Below the pieces are notes generated by a model. The model saw only the letters and a list, made by a program, of their open reading frames with translations. It searched no databases and was not told the origin of the DNA. Of a stretch of 64,000 nucleotides of DNA, positions 52,411 through 62,020 are shown piece by piece. Origin of the DNA: Arthrobacter pullicola (GTDB lineage: Bacteria > Actinomycetota > Actinomycetes > Actinomycetales > Micrococcaceae); assembly GCF_014836875.1 (NCBI RefSeq), contig NZ_JACSQC010000003.1, forward strand, positions 294,619 through 358,618. Reading direction: 5' to 3'. The position numbers and the translations under genes were made by a program. Every line of letters begins with the position of its first letter. Position 1 is the first letter of the stretch.

Positions 52411-53885
52411 TAACCGACGGCTCCTTCCATCTGGAGTTCGATGAGGCGGTTGAGTTCAAGGGCGTATTCCATCGGCAGCTCACGTGCGATCGGCTCGATG
52501 AAGCCGCGCACGATCATGGCCATTGCCTCGTCCTCGGGAAGGCCGCGTGACATGAGGTAGAAAAGCTGTTCTTCGCTGACGCGCGAGACCGTGGCCTCGT
52601 GGCCCATGGTCACGTCGTCCTCGCGGATATCCACATACGGGTATGTGTCCGAGCGGGAGATGGTGTCCACCAGCAGCGCGTCGCAGCGAACGGTGTTGGC
52701 CGAGTTCTTGGCACCCTCGCGGACCTGCACCAGGCCGCGGTAGGCTGCACGGCCGCCGCCGCGGGCCACCGACTTGGAGATGATCGAACTCTTGGTGTTC
52801 GGTGCGATGTGCACCATCTTGGAGCCGGTGTCCTGGTGCTGGCCCTCACCGGCGAACGCGATCGACAGGGTCTCGCCCTTGGCGTGCTCGCCGACCAGGT
52901 AAACAGCCGGGTACTTCATGGTGACCTTGGAACCGATGTTGCCGTCGATCCACTCCATGGTGGCGCCTTCGTGTGCGATGGCGCGCTTGGTCACCAGGTT
53001 GTACACGTTGTTGGACCAGTTCTGGATGGTCGTGTAGCGGACGCGGGCGCCCTTCTTCACGATGATTTCGACGACGGCCGAGTGCAGCGAATCCGAGGTG
53101 TAGATCGGCGCGGTGCAGCCCTCGATGTAGTGGACGTAGGAGTCCTCGTCGGCGATGATCAGGGTCCGCTCGAACTGGCCCATGTTTTCCGTGTTGATCC
53201 GGAAGTATGCCTGCAGCGGGATCTCCACGTGCACGCCCTTCGGGACGTAGACGAAGGAGCCGCCGGACCACACGGCAGTGTTCAGCGAGCCGAACTTGTT
53301 GTCACCCACCGGAATGACGGTGCCGAAGTACTCCTGGAAGATCTCCGGGTGTTCCTTCAGGGCAGTGTCGGTGTCGAGGAAGATGACGCCCTGGCGTTCC
53401 AGGTCCTCGCGGAGCTGGTGGTAGACAACCTCGGACTCGTACTGGGCGGCGACGCCGGAAACCAGGCGGCCGCGCTCAGCTTCGGGGATGCCGAGCTTCT
53501 CATACGTGTTGCGGATGTCCTCCGGCAGGTCCTCCCAGGTGTTGGCCTGCTTCTCGGTGGAGCGCACGAAGTACTTGATGTTGTCGAAGTCGATGCCGGA
53601 GAGGTCTGCACCCCAGGTCGGCATGGGCTTGCGGTCGAAGTACTTCAGGCCCTTCAGCCGGATGTCCAGCATCCATTCGGGTTCGTTCTTCTTCGCCGAG
53701 ATGTCGCGGACAACCTCCTCGGAGAGGCCGCGGCGTGCGTTGGACCCGGCTACATCGGAGTCAGCCCAACCGTACTCATAGGTGCCGATGCCCTCGAGCT
53801 CGGGGTTCTTTTCCAGAATGTCTGAAATTACGGAATCGGGCACCGCTGCGGGTGCCTCCGCCTTCCGGGTTACTTGATCCGTCAT
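52410..53885 (-). CDS. sufB: Fe-S scaffold SufB
   Basis: Main scaffold on which Fe-S clusters are built. The 491-aa protein reads [37 protein letters not shown] (candidate cluster Cys), [14 protein letters not shown] and [20 protein letters not shown]. No intein splits it, unlike the mycobacterial orthologue. ATG 53885 is taken (AAAGG upstream); the GTG three bases earlier is less likely. The ATG overlaps the sufR stop by one base (TGATG). Confidence 0.96.
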   Translation of the reverse strand: MTDQVTRKAEAPAAVPDSVISDILEKNPELEGIGTYEYGWADSDVAGSNARRGLSEEVVRDISAKKNEPEWMLDIRLKGLKYFDRKPMPTWGADLSGIDFDNIKYFVRSTEKQANTWEDLPEDIRNTYEKLGIPEAERGRLVSGVAAQYESEVVYHQLREDLERQGVIFLDTDTALKEHPEIFQEYFGTVIPVGDNKFGSLNTAVWSGGSFVYVPKGVHVEIPLQAYFRINTENMGQFERTLIIADEDSYVHYIEGCTAPIYTSDSLHSAVVEIIVKKGARVRYTTIQNWSNNVYNLVTKRAIAHEGATMEWIDGNIGSKVTMKYPAVYLVGEHAKGETLSIAFAGEGQHQDTGSKMVHIAPNTKSSIISKSVARGGGRAAYRGLVQVREGAKNSANTVRCDALLVDTISRSDTYPYVDIREDDVTMGHEATVSRVSEEQLFYLMSRGLPEDEAMAMIVRGFIEPIARELPMEYALELNRLIELQMEGAVG

Positions 53886-54688
53886 CACGGCCTTTCTTGC
53901 TGATGAGTGGATGTGGACTGGGTTGCGGCGCCCACCGGCTGGTGCGGCGCAGACATGGAACGGCCCACCGGAATGTGGGTCGTACAGACGTGCCCCCCGC
54001 GGGAGAGTGTGGACAGCCTTCGCACGTCCACTCCCAGCAGCCGGGAGAAAACTTCGGTCTCCTTGTCACAGAAGACGGGATAGGCGCTTGCCAGCGCCTG
54101 GATAGGGCAGTGCCCCTGGCACAGCTGGATGCTCAGCAGGGTGCTGGGTGTCCGGCTGGTGCCGATCATGGTGGTGGATCCGACGAACCCGTCCTTGGTC
54201 AGCAGGGCGGCCAGGGCCTCAGCCCGGTCTTCGAGAGCCGGCCCGGCGGCGTCGAGCATCGGACGGTACCGTTCCTCCATTTTCTGGAAGCGCGCCGCCG
54301 CGAAGGCCTCAATAGCCCCGGGGCCGGCAGCCTTGCCCAGTTCCCGCAGGGCTTCGGTGGCAATGGTCAGGTAATCATTACCAAGGTAGGACTGCCCCTG
54401 ATGGCTCACCACGTAGCGGCGTGCCGGACGGCCTGCACCTGAACCTGGGTTGCTGACGCGCTTGACCTCGATCAAGCCCTCCCGCTCCAGCGTGTCGAGG
54501 TGCCGGCGGACTGCCGCGGGCGTGAACCCGAGCTTCTCGCCGAGTTCAGCGGCGCTGACAGGACCGCGCTCCAGTACTGCACCGAGCACGCGGTCCCGGG
54601 TGCGCTCGTCCGGCTCCCGGGCAACTGTGGCAGGGGCGGTGTTCACCGCCCCTGGAATCTCCGTCTCAGAACTCTTCACTGAATACAC
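53885..54688 (-). CDS. sufR: SufR Fe-S-responsive transcriptional regulator
   Basis: Winged-helix repressor that holds an Fe-S cluster and represses the suf operon when clusters are plentiful. In the 267-aa product the helix-turn-helix is [30 protein letters not shown], split over about residues 42-72 (motif [13 protein letters not shown]). Four cysteines (190, 194, 207, 235) with 4-13-28 spacing are suited to cluster binding, near [16 protein letters not shown] and GGHVCTTH. It is the first gene of sufR-B-D-C-T. The start is GTG 54688 or GTG 54679; CATGAT at -12 to -7 favours the first. Confidence 0.93.
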   Translation of the reverse strand: MYSVKSSETEIPGAVNTAPATVAREPDERTRDRVLGAVLERGPVSAAELGEKLGFTPAAVRRHLDTLEREGLIEVKRVSNPGSGAGRPARRYVVSHQGQSYLGNDYLTIATEALRELGKAAGPGAIEAFAAARFQKMEERYRPMLDAAGPALEDRAEALAALLTKDGFVGSTTMIGTSRTPSTLLSIQLCQGHCPIQALASAYPVFCDKETEVFSRLLGVDVRRLSTLSRGGHVCTTHIPVGRSMSAPHQPVGAATQSTSTHQQERP

Positions 54689-54791
54689 AACACAATCATG
54701 ACCTAATCCATTCCTCCAGGCTACTAAGGGCAGGCTTCCCCTTGGCAGGGAGGATGCTGACCGGGCGGCGGAACTGGACTACTACCTAACG

Positions 54792-54797
54792 TAGAAT
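54792..54797 (+). promoter_or_regulatory. -10 element TAGAAT of the ABC exporter gene
   Basis: TAGAAT (five of six matches to TATAAT) lies at -12 to -7 relative to GTG 54804, which suggests that the true start is this GTG rather than the ATG six bases earlier. Confidence 0.5.
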
Positions 54798-54803
54798 ATG
54801 GGC

Positions 54804-55757
54804 GTGCCTAACGACGAACCGTGCCTGACCATCCATGGCCTGATCCGGGACCGCGGTCCCATTCCCGGCCTGGAAGGCAAAATGATCCGGGTCCTGGCCG
54901 GCGTCGATTTCTCGGCCAGACGCGGCCAGGTCACCGCACTCCTGGGGGCCAACGGAGCCGGCAAAACCACCACGCTTGAATGTGCCCAGGGGCTGCAGCC
55001 GATCGACGGCGGAGAGGTGCGGCTGCTGGGCCGTGCGCCCTATGGGGCCGGTGCGGACCTGCGCGCACGCGTAGGCGTGATGCTTCAGGACGGCGGTTTG
55101 CCGCCGTCGGCCCGTCCGATGGCACTACTGCGCCATGTAGCCCGGATGTACGCAGATCCCCGTGATGTGGACTCCCTGGTGGACCGGCTGGGGATCGGCA
55201 GCTTCGCCAATACGGGAATCCGGCGCCTCTCCGGAGGCCAGCGGCAGCGGGTGGCACTGGCGGCCGCGCTGGTGGGCAATCCGGAAGTCCTTTTCCTGGA
55301 TGAACCCAGCGCCGGGCTGGATCCGCAGTCCCGCCAGATCGTGTTCGACCTGATCCAGGAACTTCGTGCCGAGAACCTCGGCATTATCCTCACTACGCAT
55401 CTGCTCGACGATGCGCAGAAGCTTGCCGACTACGTTTACATCATCGACGCCGGCCGCACGGTGGCCAGGGGAACCGTGGCTGAACTGACGGCGCGGACGG
55501 CGGATCACCCCTCCGGCCGCGAACTGACCTTCGAAGCCCCGCCTGGGTTGGCGGTATCCATTCCCCCGCTTTCCCACCTCGCCCTCACCGAAGAAAGCCC
55601 GGGACGCTACGCGCTGCGCGGTGAGTTCTCCCCCGCAGACCTGGCAAACCTTGCCGGCTGGTGGCACGAAGCCGGGATCCTGCCGGACAGTATCCACATG
55701 GCGTCGCGGACGCTGGAGGATGTATTCCTCGAACTCTCCGGAAAGGAGATCCGATGA
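54804..55757 (+). CDS. ABC transporter ATP-binding protein (heme-copper/daunorubicin-like)
   Basis: ATPase subunit of a two-gene ABC exporter. The ~317-aa product has Walker A GANGAGKTTTLE, Q-loop VMLQDGGLPP, signature RLSGGQRQRVALA, Walker B VLFLDEPSAGLD and H-loop TTHLLDD, with a C-terminal extension. It begins at GTG 54804 or ATG 54798. The permease follows with an ATGA overlap and ctaA follows that. In mycobacteria a similar ABC pair precedes ctaA, so it may serve heme or cytochrome assembly, which is inference. Confidence 0.9.
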   Translation: MPNDEPCLTIHGLIRDRGPIPGLEGKMIRVLAGVDFSARRGQVTALLGANGAGKTTTLECAQGLQPIDGGEVRLLGRAPYGAGADLRARVGVMLQDGGLPPSARPMALLRHVARMYADPRDVDSLVDRLGIGSFANTGIRRLSGGQRQRVALAAALVGNPEVLFLDEPSAGLDPQSRQIVFDLIQELRAENLGIILTTHLLDDAQKLADYVYIIDAGRTVARGTVAELTARTADHPSGRELTFEAPPGLAVSIPPLSHLALTEESPGRYALRGEFSPADLANLAGWWHEAGILPDSIHMASRTLEDVFLELSGKEIR

Positions 55758-56497
55758 GCGCCCCCGCGTCCCTGGCCGTCCGGGTCCTGAACCAAGGCAA
55801 GTATGAAGCCGGCACCATGCTGCGCAATGGAGAGCAGCTGGTTCTCGCCGTCGTGCTTCCCCTGCTGGGACTGATCGCGCTGAGCGTGACACCTATCCTC
55901 GACAGCTACGGGCCATCCCGGGTGGACACCGCCACACCGGGTGTCCTGGCGCTCTGCGCCATGTCCACGGCCTTCACCGGCCAGGGCATTGCCACCGGGT
56001 TCGACCGGCGTTACGGCGTCCTGCGGTTCCTTTCCACCACGCCGCTGGGCCGGGCCGGGCTGATCGCGGGCAAGGTCATCGCCGTGCTCTCCGTCCTGGC
56101 CATCCAGGTCCTGCTGGTCACGGTCGTTGCCCTGTTCCTTGGGTGGCGCCCCTCCCTGCCAGGCATCCCCCTGGCACTGCTGCTGCTGATACTCGGGGCA
56201 GTGGCCTTCACCGCCCTCGGCCTGCTCGTGGCCGGCACCGTCCGTCCCGAAGCGACGCTCGCCATCACCAACCTGCTCTGGATCCTGCTGGCGGGCCTTG
56301 GCGGTATCATCATTCCCGCCAGCAGCCTCAACGCGGGCCTTGAGCCGTACATCCAGCTGCTGCCCTCGGCGGCTCTGGGTGATGCCCTAAGGGCTGCCCT
56401 GATCGATACACAGTTCAACCTTCCCGCCACGTTCGTCCTGCTGGCGTGGACAATCCTGGGCGGCCTCGCTGCCGTCCGCTGGTTCAAATGGAGTTAG
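55754..56497 (+). CDS. ABC transporter permease
   Basis: The 247-aa membrane protein has about six segments and resembles ABC-2-type permeases: VLPLLGLIALSVTPILDSYG, FDRRYGVLRFLSTTPLGRAGLIAGK, GLLVAGTVRPEATLAITNLLW and LAGLGGIIIPASSL. ATG 55754 overlaps the ATPase stop. Its last bases overlap or abut the start of ctaA. Confidence 0.9.
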   Translation: MSAPASLAVRVLNQGKYEAGTMLRNGEQLVLAVVLPLLGLIALSVTPILDSYGPSRVDTATPGVLALCAMSTAFTGQGIATGFDRRYGVLRFLSTTPLGRAGLIAGKVIAVLSVLAIQVLLVTVVALFLGWRPSLPGIPLALLLLILGAVAFTALGLLVAGTVRPEATLAITNLLWILLAGLGGIIIPASSLNAGLEPYIQLLPSAALGDALRAALIDTQFNLPATFVLLAWTILGGLAAVRWFKWS

Positions 56498-56502
56498 CCC
56501 CC

Positions 56503-57522
56503 GTGCCGAAGACACCCGCACCTGCCCCAGCCACCCGAAACCCGGAGACTTCCACGGGTCCCGCGACCAGCCGCCTGGTCCGGTCCCTGGCGGTCGCCAC
56601 CCTGGTGGCCAACATCGGCATCGTTGTCACGGGCGGAGCCGTGCGTCTCACTGCCTCCGGCCTCGGCTGCCCGGAATGGCCGCTCTGCACCCCGGATTCC
56701 CTGATTACGACGCCGGAAATGGGTGTCCACGGAATCATCGAGTTCGGCAACCGGCTGCTGACCTTTGTGCTGGCAGCCATTGCCTTCGCGATGGTGGCCT
56801 CGGTCTGGAAGGCACGCTCTGCCCGTCCGGACCTCTTCTGGCTTTCCGTGGCTGCCCTGGCCGGCATCCCCGCCCAGGCCCTGATCGGCGGCATCACCGT
56901 GTGGACAGGCCTGAACCCGTGGGTGGTAGGACTGCACTTCATTGTTTCCATGGTGATCATCTGCGTGGCCGTGGTCCTGGTGAACCGGGCCTGGCTCAGC
57001 GGCTCCAGGCTTGCTGCTGCCGAGGCACCGCTGGCCGGGCGCACCCTGCGTCCGGTGGTCTGGGCCATTGCTGTCCTTTCTGCCATCACGGTGATCCTCG
57101 GCGTCATCGTGACCGGCTCCGGCCCGCACGCCGGAGACCATGGCGCAGCACGCAACAACCTGGACCCTGACCTGGTGACCCGTCTCCACGTGGTTCCGGT
57201 CTACCTGCTGGTCTTCGCCGTCGCTGTTGCGCTGTACCTGGTGTACCGCCGCGGTGCCGACCGGCGTCTCCGGCGTTCGCTGCTCATCTTTACAGTTGTT
57301 CTGCTGGCCCAGGCTGTCATTGGCTACACCCAGCACTTCCTGCACCTGCCGATCGTCCTGGTGGCGCTGCACATGCTCGGTGCCTCGATGATGACCGCTG
57401 CGGCGGCCCACGTCGTCTACACCGGCCTCTCACGGAAGGTTCCGGGCGGCGCGGTGTCTGAAGCAGCGGTTTCCGATGCTGCAGTTTCCGGTGCTGCGTC
57501 AGGTGATGCTGCCCGGGGCTAA
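56503..57522 (+). CDS. ctaA: Heme A synthase CtaA
   Basis: Membrane enzyme that oxidises the C8 methyl of heme O to make heme A for cytochrome aa3. The ~339-aa product has eight membrane segments and heme-ligand regions: the Cys-containing loop LGCPEWPLC, HGIIEFGNRLLT, LHFIVSM, HAGDHG, RLHVVPVY and ALHMLGASM. GTG 56503 has GGAG about nine bases upstream; ATG 56488 is an alternative that overlaps the permease. The last 20 residues are a low-complexity AAVS-type repeat. It is separated from ctaB by 946 bp of non-coding DNA. Confidence 0.93.
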   Translation: MPKTPAPAPATRNPETSTGPATSRLVRSLAVATLVANIGIVVTGGAVRLTASGLGCPEWPLCTPDSLITTPEMGVHGIIEFGNRLLTFVLAAIAFAMVASVWKARSARPDLFWLSVAALAGIPAQALIGGITVWTGLNPWVVGLHFIVSMVIICVAVVLVNRAWLSGSRLAAAEAPLAGRTLRPVVWAIAVLSAITVILGVIVTGSGPHAGDHGAARNNLDPDLVTRLHVVPVYLLVFAVAVALYLVYRRGADRRLRRSLLIFTVVLLAQAVIGYTQHFLHLPIVLVALHMLGASMMTAAAAHVVYTGLSRKVPGGAVSEAAVSDAAVSGAASGDAARG

Positions 57523-57590
57523 CCCGGTACCCGCTGAACCCCTTCCGGTTTAGTGTCTGTGCGGCGCTGACGGAGGGAGCGGTTACCTGC

Positions 57591-57651
57591 TGGAACGGCT
57601 GGAACCACTGGAACGGCTGGAACGGCTGGAACCTGCTGGAACGGTTGGAAC
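57591..57651. repeat. 9-bp tandem repeat (seven units)
   Basis: Seven TGGAAC cores occur at 57591, 57600, 57609, 57618, 57627, 57637 and 57646, i.e. a 9-bp period with one slip to 10. The unit is close to TGGAACGGC. It lies 68 bp after the ctaA stop. Confidence 0.88.
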
Positions 57652-57705
57652 CTTGCTGGTCCGGCGTGACCGGCTTGCCGTCCCTCTTGCTGTGAACGTA
57701 TTTGT

Positions 57706-57739
57706 CAAAGGCCTCTCCGCGTCTGCGGGGAGGCCTTTG
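57706..57739. terminator. Terminator-like hairpin after ctaA
   Basis: CAAAGGCCTCTCCGC (57706-57720) pairs with GCGGGGAGGCCTTTG (57725-57739) over 15 bp with one wobble and a 4-base loop. It likely ends ctaA transcription and could also stop ctaB transcripts. Confidence 0.65.
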
Positions 57740-57753
57740 GGGTTTCTGGGGGT

Positions 57754-57813
57754 GGGCGCGCGGGGGCTGTGGGGATGGGCGCGCGGGGGCTGTGGGGATG
57801 GGCGCGCGGGGGC
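57754..57813. repeat. 23-bp tandem repeat, 2.6 units
   Basis: The unit GGGCGCGCGGGGGCTGTGGG plus GAT occurs at 57754-57776 and 57777-57799 without a mismatch, followed by 14 bases of a third unit. It is a G-rich minisatellite. Confidence 0.9.
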
Positions 57814-57851
57814 GGCTGGGCTGGAGCTGTGTACCAGCTGCCAGGTGCCAG

Positions 57852-57923
57852 GTTTCCCACTAAATGTGACTGCCGTGGCCCGTGGGGTCACTCTCGGTTA
57901 CTCCTGTAACTGAGAGTGGGAAC
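57852..57923 (-). repeat. 72-bp inverted-repeat element, copy A
   Basis: Ends are GTTTCCCACT and AGTGGGAAC. Inside is a strong hairpin, CACTCTCGGTTAC/GTAACTGAGAGTG with one mismatch. Read on the minus strand, the copy starts GTTCCCACTCT, has GAGTGACCCCAC at position 31-42, and ends AGTGGGAA, as in copy B. No transposase is associated. Confidence 0.6.
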
Positions 57924-58006
57924 GGTGGATCCGCGTGGATCCGTGTGGACCGCGATTGCCGGATGAGTGCCACAGATGCCGGGCCGGAACGTCACCAGAC
58001 AGCGCT

Positions 58007-58046
58007 CAGACAGTGCGGGACCCGGGCAGACACTGCGGGACCCGGG
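58007..58046. repeat. 20-bp direct tandem repeat (two units)
   Basis: CAGACAGTGCGGGACCCGGG (58007-58026) and CAGACACTGCGGGACCCGGG (58027-58046) differ at one base. Confidence 0.9.
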
Positions 58047-58069
58047 CAGCAAGCCTTCCTATGACACGG

Positions 58070-58141
58070 GTTCCCACTCTTTGTTCACTCCTGGGCCTGG
58101 AGTGACCCCACCAGCCCCAGGAGAATACACACAGTGGGAAC
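58070..58141 (+). repeat. 72-bp inverted-repeat element, copy B
   Basis: Ends GTTCCCACT (58070-58078) and AGTGGGAAC (58133-58141) are perfect 9-bp inverted repeats, extended outward to GACAC/GTGTC with two mismatches. The core GAGTGACCCCAC lies at element position 31-42. Inside, CACTCC/GGAGTG forms a hairpin. It is the opposite orientation to copy A, 146 bp away. Confidence 0.6.
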
Positions 58142-58190
58142 GTGTGTCGCCGTATCGGCGGGGACGAAACAGGCGAGGCTGGGGTGATGG

Positions 58191-58265
58191 GATTCGCCGG
58201 GTTACGGCACCAGCAGCGGACGGACTTACGGCCAACGGATTCGCCGGATTCGGCACCAGCGGCGG
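58191..58265. repeat. Diverged 28/29-bp direct repeat
   Basis: 58191-58219 and 58238-58265 both read GATTCGCCGG(G/A)TT(A)CGGCACCAGC and then (A/G)GCGG, about 25 of 29 bases alike. Confidence 0.7.
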
Positions 58266-58468
58266 GCCCTTTCGGGAGTTACAGTGTTCGGACACCAGCA
58301 CCGCCCCGGGGTCCACTGGTCTTCCAGAGACATCGGGAAGAATCACCCGCGAATCAGACGCAACTTCAGAAGACAGCCCGTTACAGACCGGCACACAGCC
58401 CCTGAGGCAGCTAACGGCTGGAACCAGCACGCAGCCACCCGCCGGGCACAGGCCGGAAAAAGGACGGG

Positions 58469-59413
58469 CTAGAAGAGCGGACCGCCGACGAACGGGTCGA
58501 TGGCGAGGGCAATGAAGAGGATCGTGAGGTAGCTGATCGAGCCATGGAAAACCTTCATGGCCGACTTGTCGCTGACCTCGCCGCGCTGGGCACGGCCGTG
58601 CAGGCGGTGCGTCTCGGCAAGGAACCAGATACCGCTCAGGGCAGCACCGATGGTGTAGACCCAGCCGGCACCGCCGACCGGGACCAGAAGCAGGGAGCAG
58701 ACCACGGTGGCGTAGGCGTAGAGCACAACCTGGACGGAGACGAGCTTGGCACCGGCCACGGCACCGAGCATCGGTACCGAGGCATTGCGGTAGTCCTCGC
58801 CGTACTTCATGGACAGCGGCCAGTAGTGCGGCGGGGTCCAGAGGAAGATGACCATGAACAGGATGACTGCCGGCCATTCGACGGTGTTTGTTACGGCAGC
58901 CCAGGCGATCAGCACCGGCATGCAGCCGGCAGCGCCGCCCCAGACAATGTTCTGGGTGGTCCGGCGCTTGAGGATCAGGGTGTACAGGACCACATAGAGC
59001 AGGATGGCGCCGAGGCCAAGCAGCCCCGTCAGCGGGTTCGCGCCGAACCACAGGAGGGCAATCGAAACGATGCCCAGCACCCAGCCGAAGACGAGGGCCT
59101 CACGCGGCGTCACCTCACCGGTGACCAGCGGGCGCTTCTCGGTCCGGCGCATCAGCCGGTCCATGTCCCGGTCAATGTAGCAGTTGAAAACGCCGGCGCT
59201 GGCCGCTGCCAGTGCGCCGCCGACCATGGTTGCCACCATGAGCCAGACAGAGGGAATGCCGCCCTGGGCAAAGAACATGGTGGGAAGCGTGGTAACCAGC
59301 AGGAGTTCAATGACGCGCGGCTTCGTCAGCGCAACGTAGGCCCGAAGCTTACGTCCCGCGCTCATTTTTCCGGTGTAGACCGGAACCTCGGCGGGGGCAT
59401 GCTGCGTACTCAC
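58469..59413 (-). CDS. ctaB: Protoheme IX farnesyltransferase (heme O synthase) CtaB
   Basis: Membrane prenyltransferase that adds farnesyl to heme B to form heme O, the substrate of CtaA. The 314-aa protein has about eight to nine membrane segments, the Asp motifs [20 protein letters not shown] (with NxxxDxxxD pattern) and the second region [36 protein letters not shown]. The start codon is GTG (59411-59413). It diverges from tkt over 385 bp and converges on the repeat-rich interval. Confidence 0.94.
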   Translation of the reverse strand: MSTQHAPAEVPVYTGKMSAGRKLRAYVALTKPRVIELLLVTTLPTMFFAQGGIPSVWLMVATMVGGALAAASAGVFNCYIDRDMDRLMRRTEKRPLVTGEVTPREALVFGWVLGIVSIALLWFGANPLTGLLGLGAILLYVVLYTLILKRRTTQNIVWGGAAGCMPVLIAWAAVTNTVEWPAVILFMVIFLWTPPHYWPLSMKYGEDYRNASVPMLGAVAGAKLVSVQVVLYAYATVVCSLLLVPVGGAGWVYTIGAALSGIWFLAETHRLHGRAQRGEVSDKSAMKVFHGSISYLTILFIALAIDPFVGGPLF

Positions 59414-59798
59414 GAAACGATCACTCAGTCCTGTCTAGGGTCCTGCTCTGGGCCGGAAAAGTCCGAGATCATCATAACCTCTATCCCCTGTAGAAAACGA
59501 AGCCTGCGAGCCGTTCCCGCAGCAACGTCCCCGGAGTGTGCTTCTCCCCCGGCAGGATCCCACGGGGATGACCGTCACGATACGCCCAATGGCGTGCCCT
59601 TCGGGATAAGGTTGGAGCGGACATTCCCACGGGGCCATCGGGCACCGCAGGAGGAGCGCAGAGCCTGCCGCCCCGATCAGCATTACCGCGCATGCGGCAG
59701 CGGATGAGCAGGAGAGCGCGATTGTCCGGTAACGATTCAGCACAAGGCTTCCGGTGCTCAAGGCGCCGGTCATCCCCGAAAGAGAGGGCCCGGTAAAC
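59414..59798. other. Divergent ctaB-tkt intergenic region
   Basis: This 385-bp stretch must hold the ctaB and tkt promoters. A TAAGGT hexamer at 59607-59612 is a possible + strand -10. I see no strong palindrome or riboswitch. A 35-codon Arg-rich frame ending just before tkt (59692-59796) is not supported as a gene. Confidence 0.6.
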
Positions 59799-61997
59799 GT
59801 GCCACATTTGGAAGAGCAGAACCTGACCTGGACCGAGACGGACAGCAAGGCAGTGGATACGATCCGCGTCCTCGCTGCCGACGCAGTTGAAAAGGTCGGC
59901 AACGGACACCCCGGAACAGCCATGAGCCTGGCTCCGGCAGCCTACCTGCTGTTCCAGAAACTCATGCGCCACGACCCGGCCGACCCGCACTGGATCGGCC
60001 GCGACCGTTTCGTCCTCTCCCCCGGCCACACCTCGCTGACCCTTTACATCCAGCTCTTCCTCTCCGGCTACGGACTGGAGCTGGACGATCTGAAGGCGCT
60101 GCGGACCTGGGGCTCCAAGACCCCCGGTCACCCCGAGTACCGGCACACTGACGGTGTGGAAATCACCACCGGCCCGCTGGGCCAGGGCCTGGCCTCCGCC
60201 GTCGGCTTCGCCTTCGCTCAGCGCCGCCTGCGCGGAATGTTCGACGCCGAGGCTCCCGCCGGCGAGAGCCCCTTCGACCACACCGTCTGGGTCATTGCCT
60301 CCGACGGCGACCTCCAGGAAGGTGTCACCTCCGAGGCCTCCTCGCTGGCCGGGCACCAGGAACTGGGCAACCTCGTGGTGATCTACGACGAGAACCACAT
60401 TTCCATCGAAGACGACACCGACATCGCCTTCACTGAGGACGTCCTCAAGCGCTACGAGGCCTACGGCTGGCACACCCAGCGCGTGGACTGGACCGCCAGC
60501 GGCGAATACAAGGAAGATGTGGCAGGCCTCTACCAGGCACTGATGGCCGCCAAGGCTGAGACCTCGCGTCCCTCGATCATTTCGCTGCGCACCATCATCG
60601 GATGGCCCTCCCCCAACAAGCAGAACACCGGCAAGATCCACGGTTCGGCCCTGGGCCGGGACGAGGTCGCCGCACTGAAGGAAACCATGGGCTTCGACCC
60701 GGAAAAGTCCTTCGACGTCGATCCCGCCGTCCTGGAGCACGCCCGTGCAGCCGTCTCCCGCGGCGCCAAGGAACACGCCCTGTGGAACGAGGCGTTCGCC
60801 GCCTGGCAGGAAGCCAACCCGGAGGGCGCCGAGCTGCTTGAGCGCATCCAGGCCGGCAAGCTGCCCGCCGGCTGGGAAGCTTCCCTGCCCGAGTTCGCGG
60901 CAGGCAAGGATGTCTCAACCCGCGCCGCTTCCGGCAAGGTCCTCAGCGCCATCGGTCCGGTCCTGCCGGAACTCTGGGGTGGTTCAGCAGACCTCGCCGA
61001 ATCCAACAACACCACCATCGAAGGGGCACCTTCCTTCGTCCCCGCAGGCAAGCAGACCAGCACCTGGTCCGGCGGCCCCTATGGACGGGTGCTGCACTTC
61101 GGCATCCGGGAACACGCCGCGGCAGCGATCGTCAACGGCATCACGATGGCGAGCAACACCCGCGCGTTCTCCGGAACCTTCCTGATCTTCAGCGACTACC
61201 AGCGCCCCGCCATCCGCCTCGGAGCCCTGATGGGCGTCCCGTCCATCTACGTCTGGACGCACGATTCGATCGGCCTCGGCGAAGACGGACCGACGCACCA
61301 GCCGGTCGAGCAGCTGGCATCGCTGCGCGCCATCCCGGGTCTCGACGTCGTCCGTCCCGCAGACGCCAACGAAGTGGCAGTCGCCTGGCGCACCATCCTT
61401 GAAAACACGGAAAACCCCGCAGGCATCGTCCTGACCCGCCAGAACGTTCCCACCTGGGAACGCGGCACAGGCACGGCAGACGCCGCTTCCTTCGGCTCCG
61501 CCGAAGGTGCCGCCCGCGGCGGGTACGTGCTCGCCGAGGCTGTGCGCGGCGGCGAAGCTGTCACTCCGGACGTCGTGCTGATCGGCACCGGCTCCGAGGT
61601 CCAGCTGGCCGTCGAAGCCCGCGAAGCCCTTGCAGTCGAGGGAATCGCCGCCCGGGTCGTTTCCATGCCCAGCGTTGAGTGGTTCAACCGGCAGGACGCG
61701 GACTACCGCGAGTCGGTCCTCCCCCGCGGCGTCAAGGCACGTGTTTCGGTCGAAGCCGGAATTTCCCAGGGCTGGCGTGAGTTCGTAGGAGATAACGGGC
61801 GCATGGTTTCCCTGGAGCACTTCGGCGCCTCCGCAGACTACAAGACCCTGTTCAACGAGTTCGGCATCACCGCCGACGCCGTCGCACAGGCCGCCCGCGA
61901 TTCCCTGGCAGCCGTCCGCGGCCAGGACTCCGCACCCGCCGGCACGCCAGCCGCGCCTTCCGGAGCCGCGTCCACCAAGACCGGCGACCAGAAGTAA
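59799..61997 (+). CDS. tkt: Transketolase
   Basis: Thiamine-pyrophosphate enzyme moving two-carbon units in the pentose phosphate pathway. The 732-aa product shows [17 protein letters not shown], the TPP motif [49 protein letters not shown], and [18 protein letters not shown] 59799 with GAGAGGG upstream is chosen. tal starts 23 bp after its stop, so they are co-transcribed. A Gly/Ala/Ser-rich tail of about 30 residues is unusual for the family. Confidence 0.95.
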   Translation: MPHLEEQNLTWTETDSKAVDTIRVLAADAVEKVGNGHPGTAMSLAPAAYLLFQKLMRHDPADPHWIGRDRFVLSPGHTSLTLYIQLFLSGYGLELDDLKALRTWGSKTPGHPEYRHTDGVEITTGPLGQGLASAVGFAFAQRRLRGMFDAEAPAGESPFDHTVWVIASDGDLQEGVTSEASSLAGHQELGNLVVIYDENHISIEDDTDIAFTEDVLKRYEAYGWHTQRVDWTASGEYKEDVAGLYQALMAAKAETSRPSIISLRTIIGWPSPNKQNTGKIHGSALGRDEVAALKETMGFDPEKSFDVDPAVLEHARAAVSRGAKEHALWNEAFAAWQEANPEGAELLERIQAGKLPAGWEASLPEFAAGKDVSTRAASGKVLSAIGPVLPELWGGSADLAESNNTTIEGAPSFVPAGKQTSTWSGGPYGRVLHFGIREHAAAAIVNGITMASNTRAFSGTFLIFSDYQRPAIRLGALMGVPSIYVWTHDSIGLGEDGPTHQPVEQLASLRAIPGLDVVRPADANEVAVAWRTILENTENPAGIVLTRQNVPTWERGTGTADAASFGSAEGAARGGYVLAEAVRGGEAVTPDVVLIGTGSEVQLAVEAREALAVEGIAARVVSMPSVEWFNRQDADYRESVLPRGVKARVSVEAGISQGWREFVGDNGRMVSLEHFGASADYKTLFNEFGITADAVAQAARDSLAAVRGQDSAPAGTPAAPSGAASTKTGDQK

Positions 61998-62020
61998 AAC
62001 GGAACTAAAGGAGCACACCA

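Larger units (their letters stand above)
57523..58468. other. Repeat-rich non-coding interval between ctaA and ctaB
   Basis: No gene is supported here: open frames lack start context and follow repeats. It holds a 9-bp minisatellite, a terminator-like hairpin, a 23-bp tandem, two copies of a 72-bp palindromic element in opposite orientation, a 20-bp tandem and a diverged 28-bp direct repeat. Both ctaA and ctaB read into it. Confidence 0.85.

Noticed and set aside
52599-53825. 408-aa plus-strand frame opposite sufB
   Set aside because: sufB is complete on the other strand; the frame lacks any domain.
52410-53885. Intein in SufB
   Set aside because: The sequence runs through without an insertion; length is normal at 491 aa.
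57583-58468. CRISPR array or hidden gene in the ctaA-ctaB gap
   Set aside because: Repeats are adjacent tandems without spacers of even length, and the frames (for instance 57967-58515) have repeat-driven sequence and no start site.
59692-59796. 35-codon leader peptide before tkt
   Set aside because: Arg/Ser-rich frame with no ribosome site and no coupling; its end next to the tkt start is probably chance.
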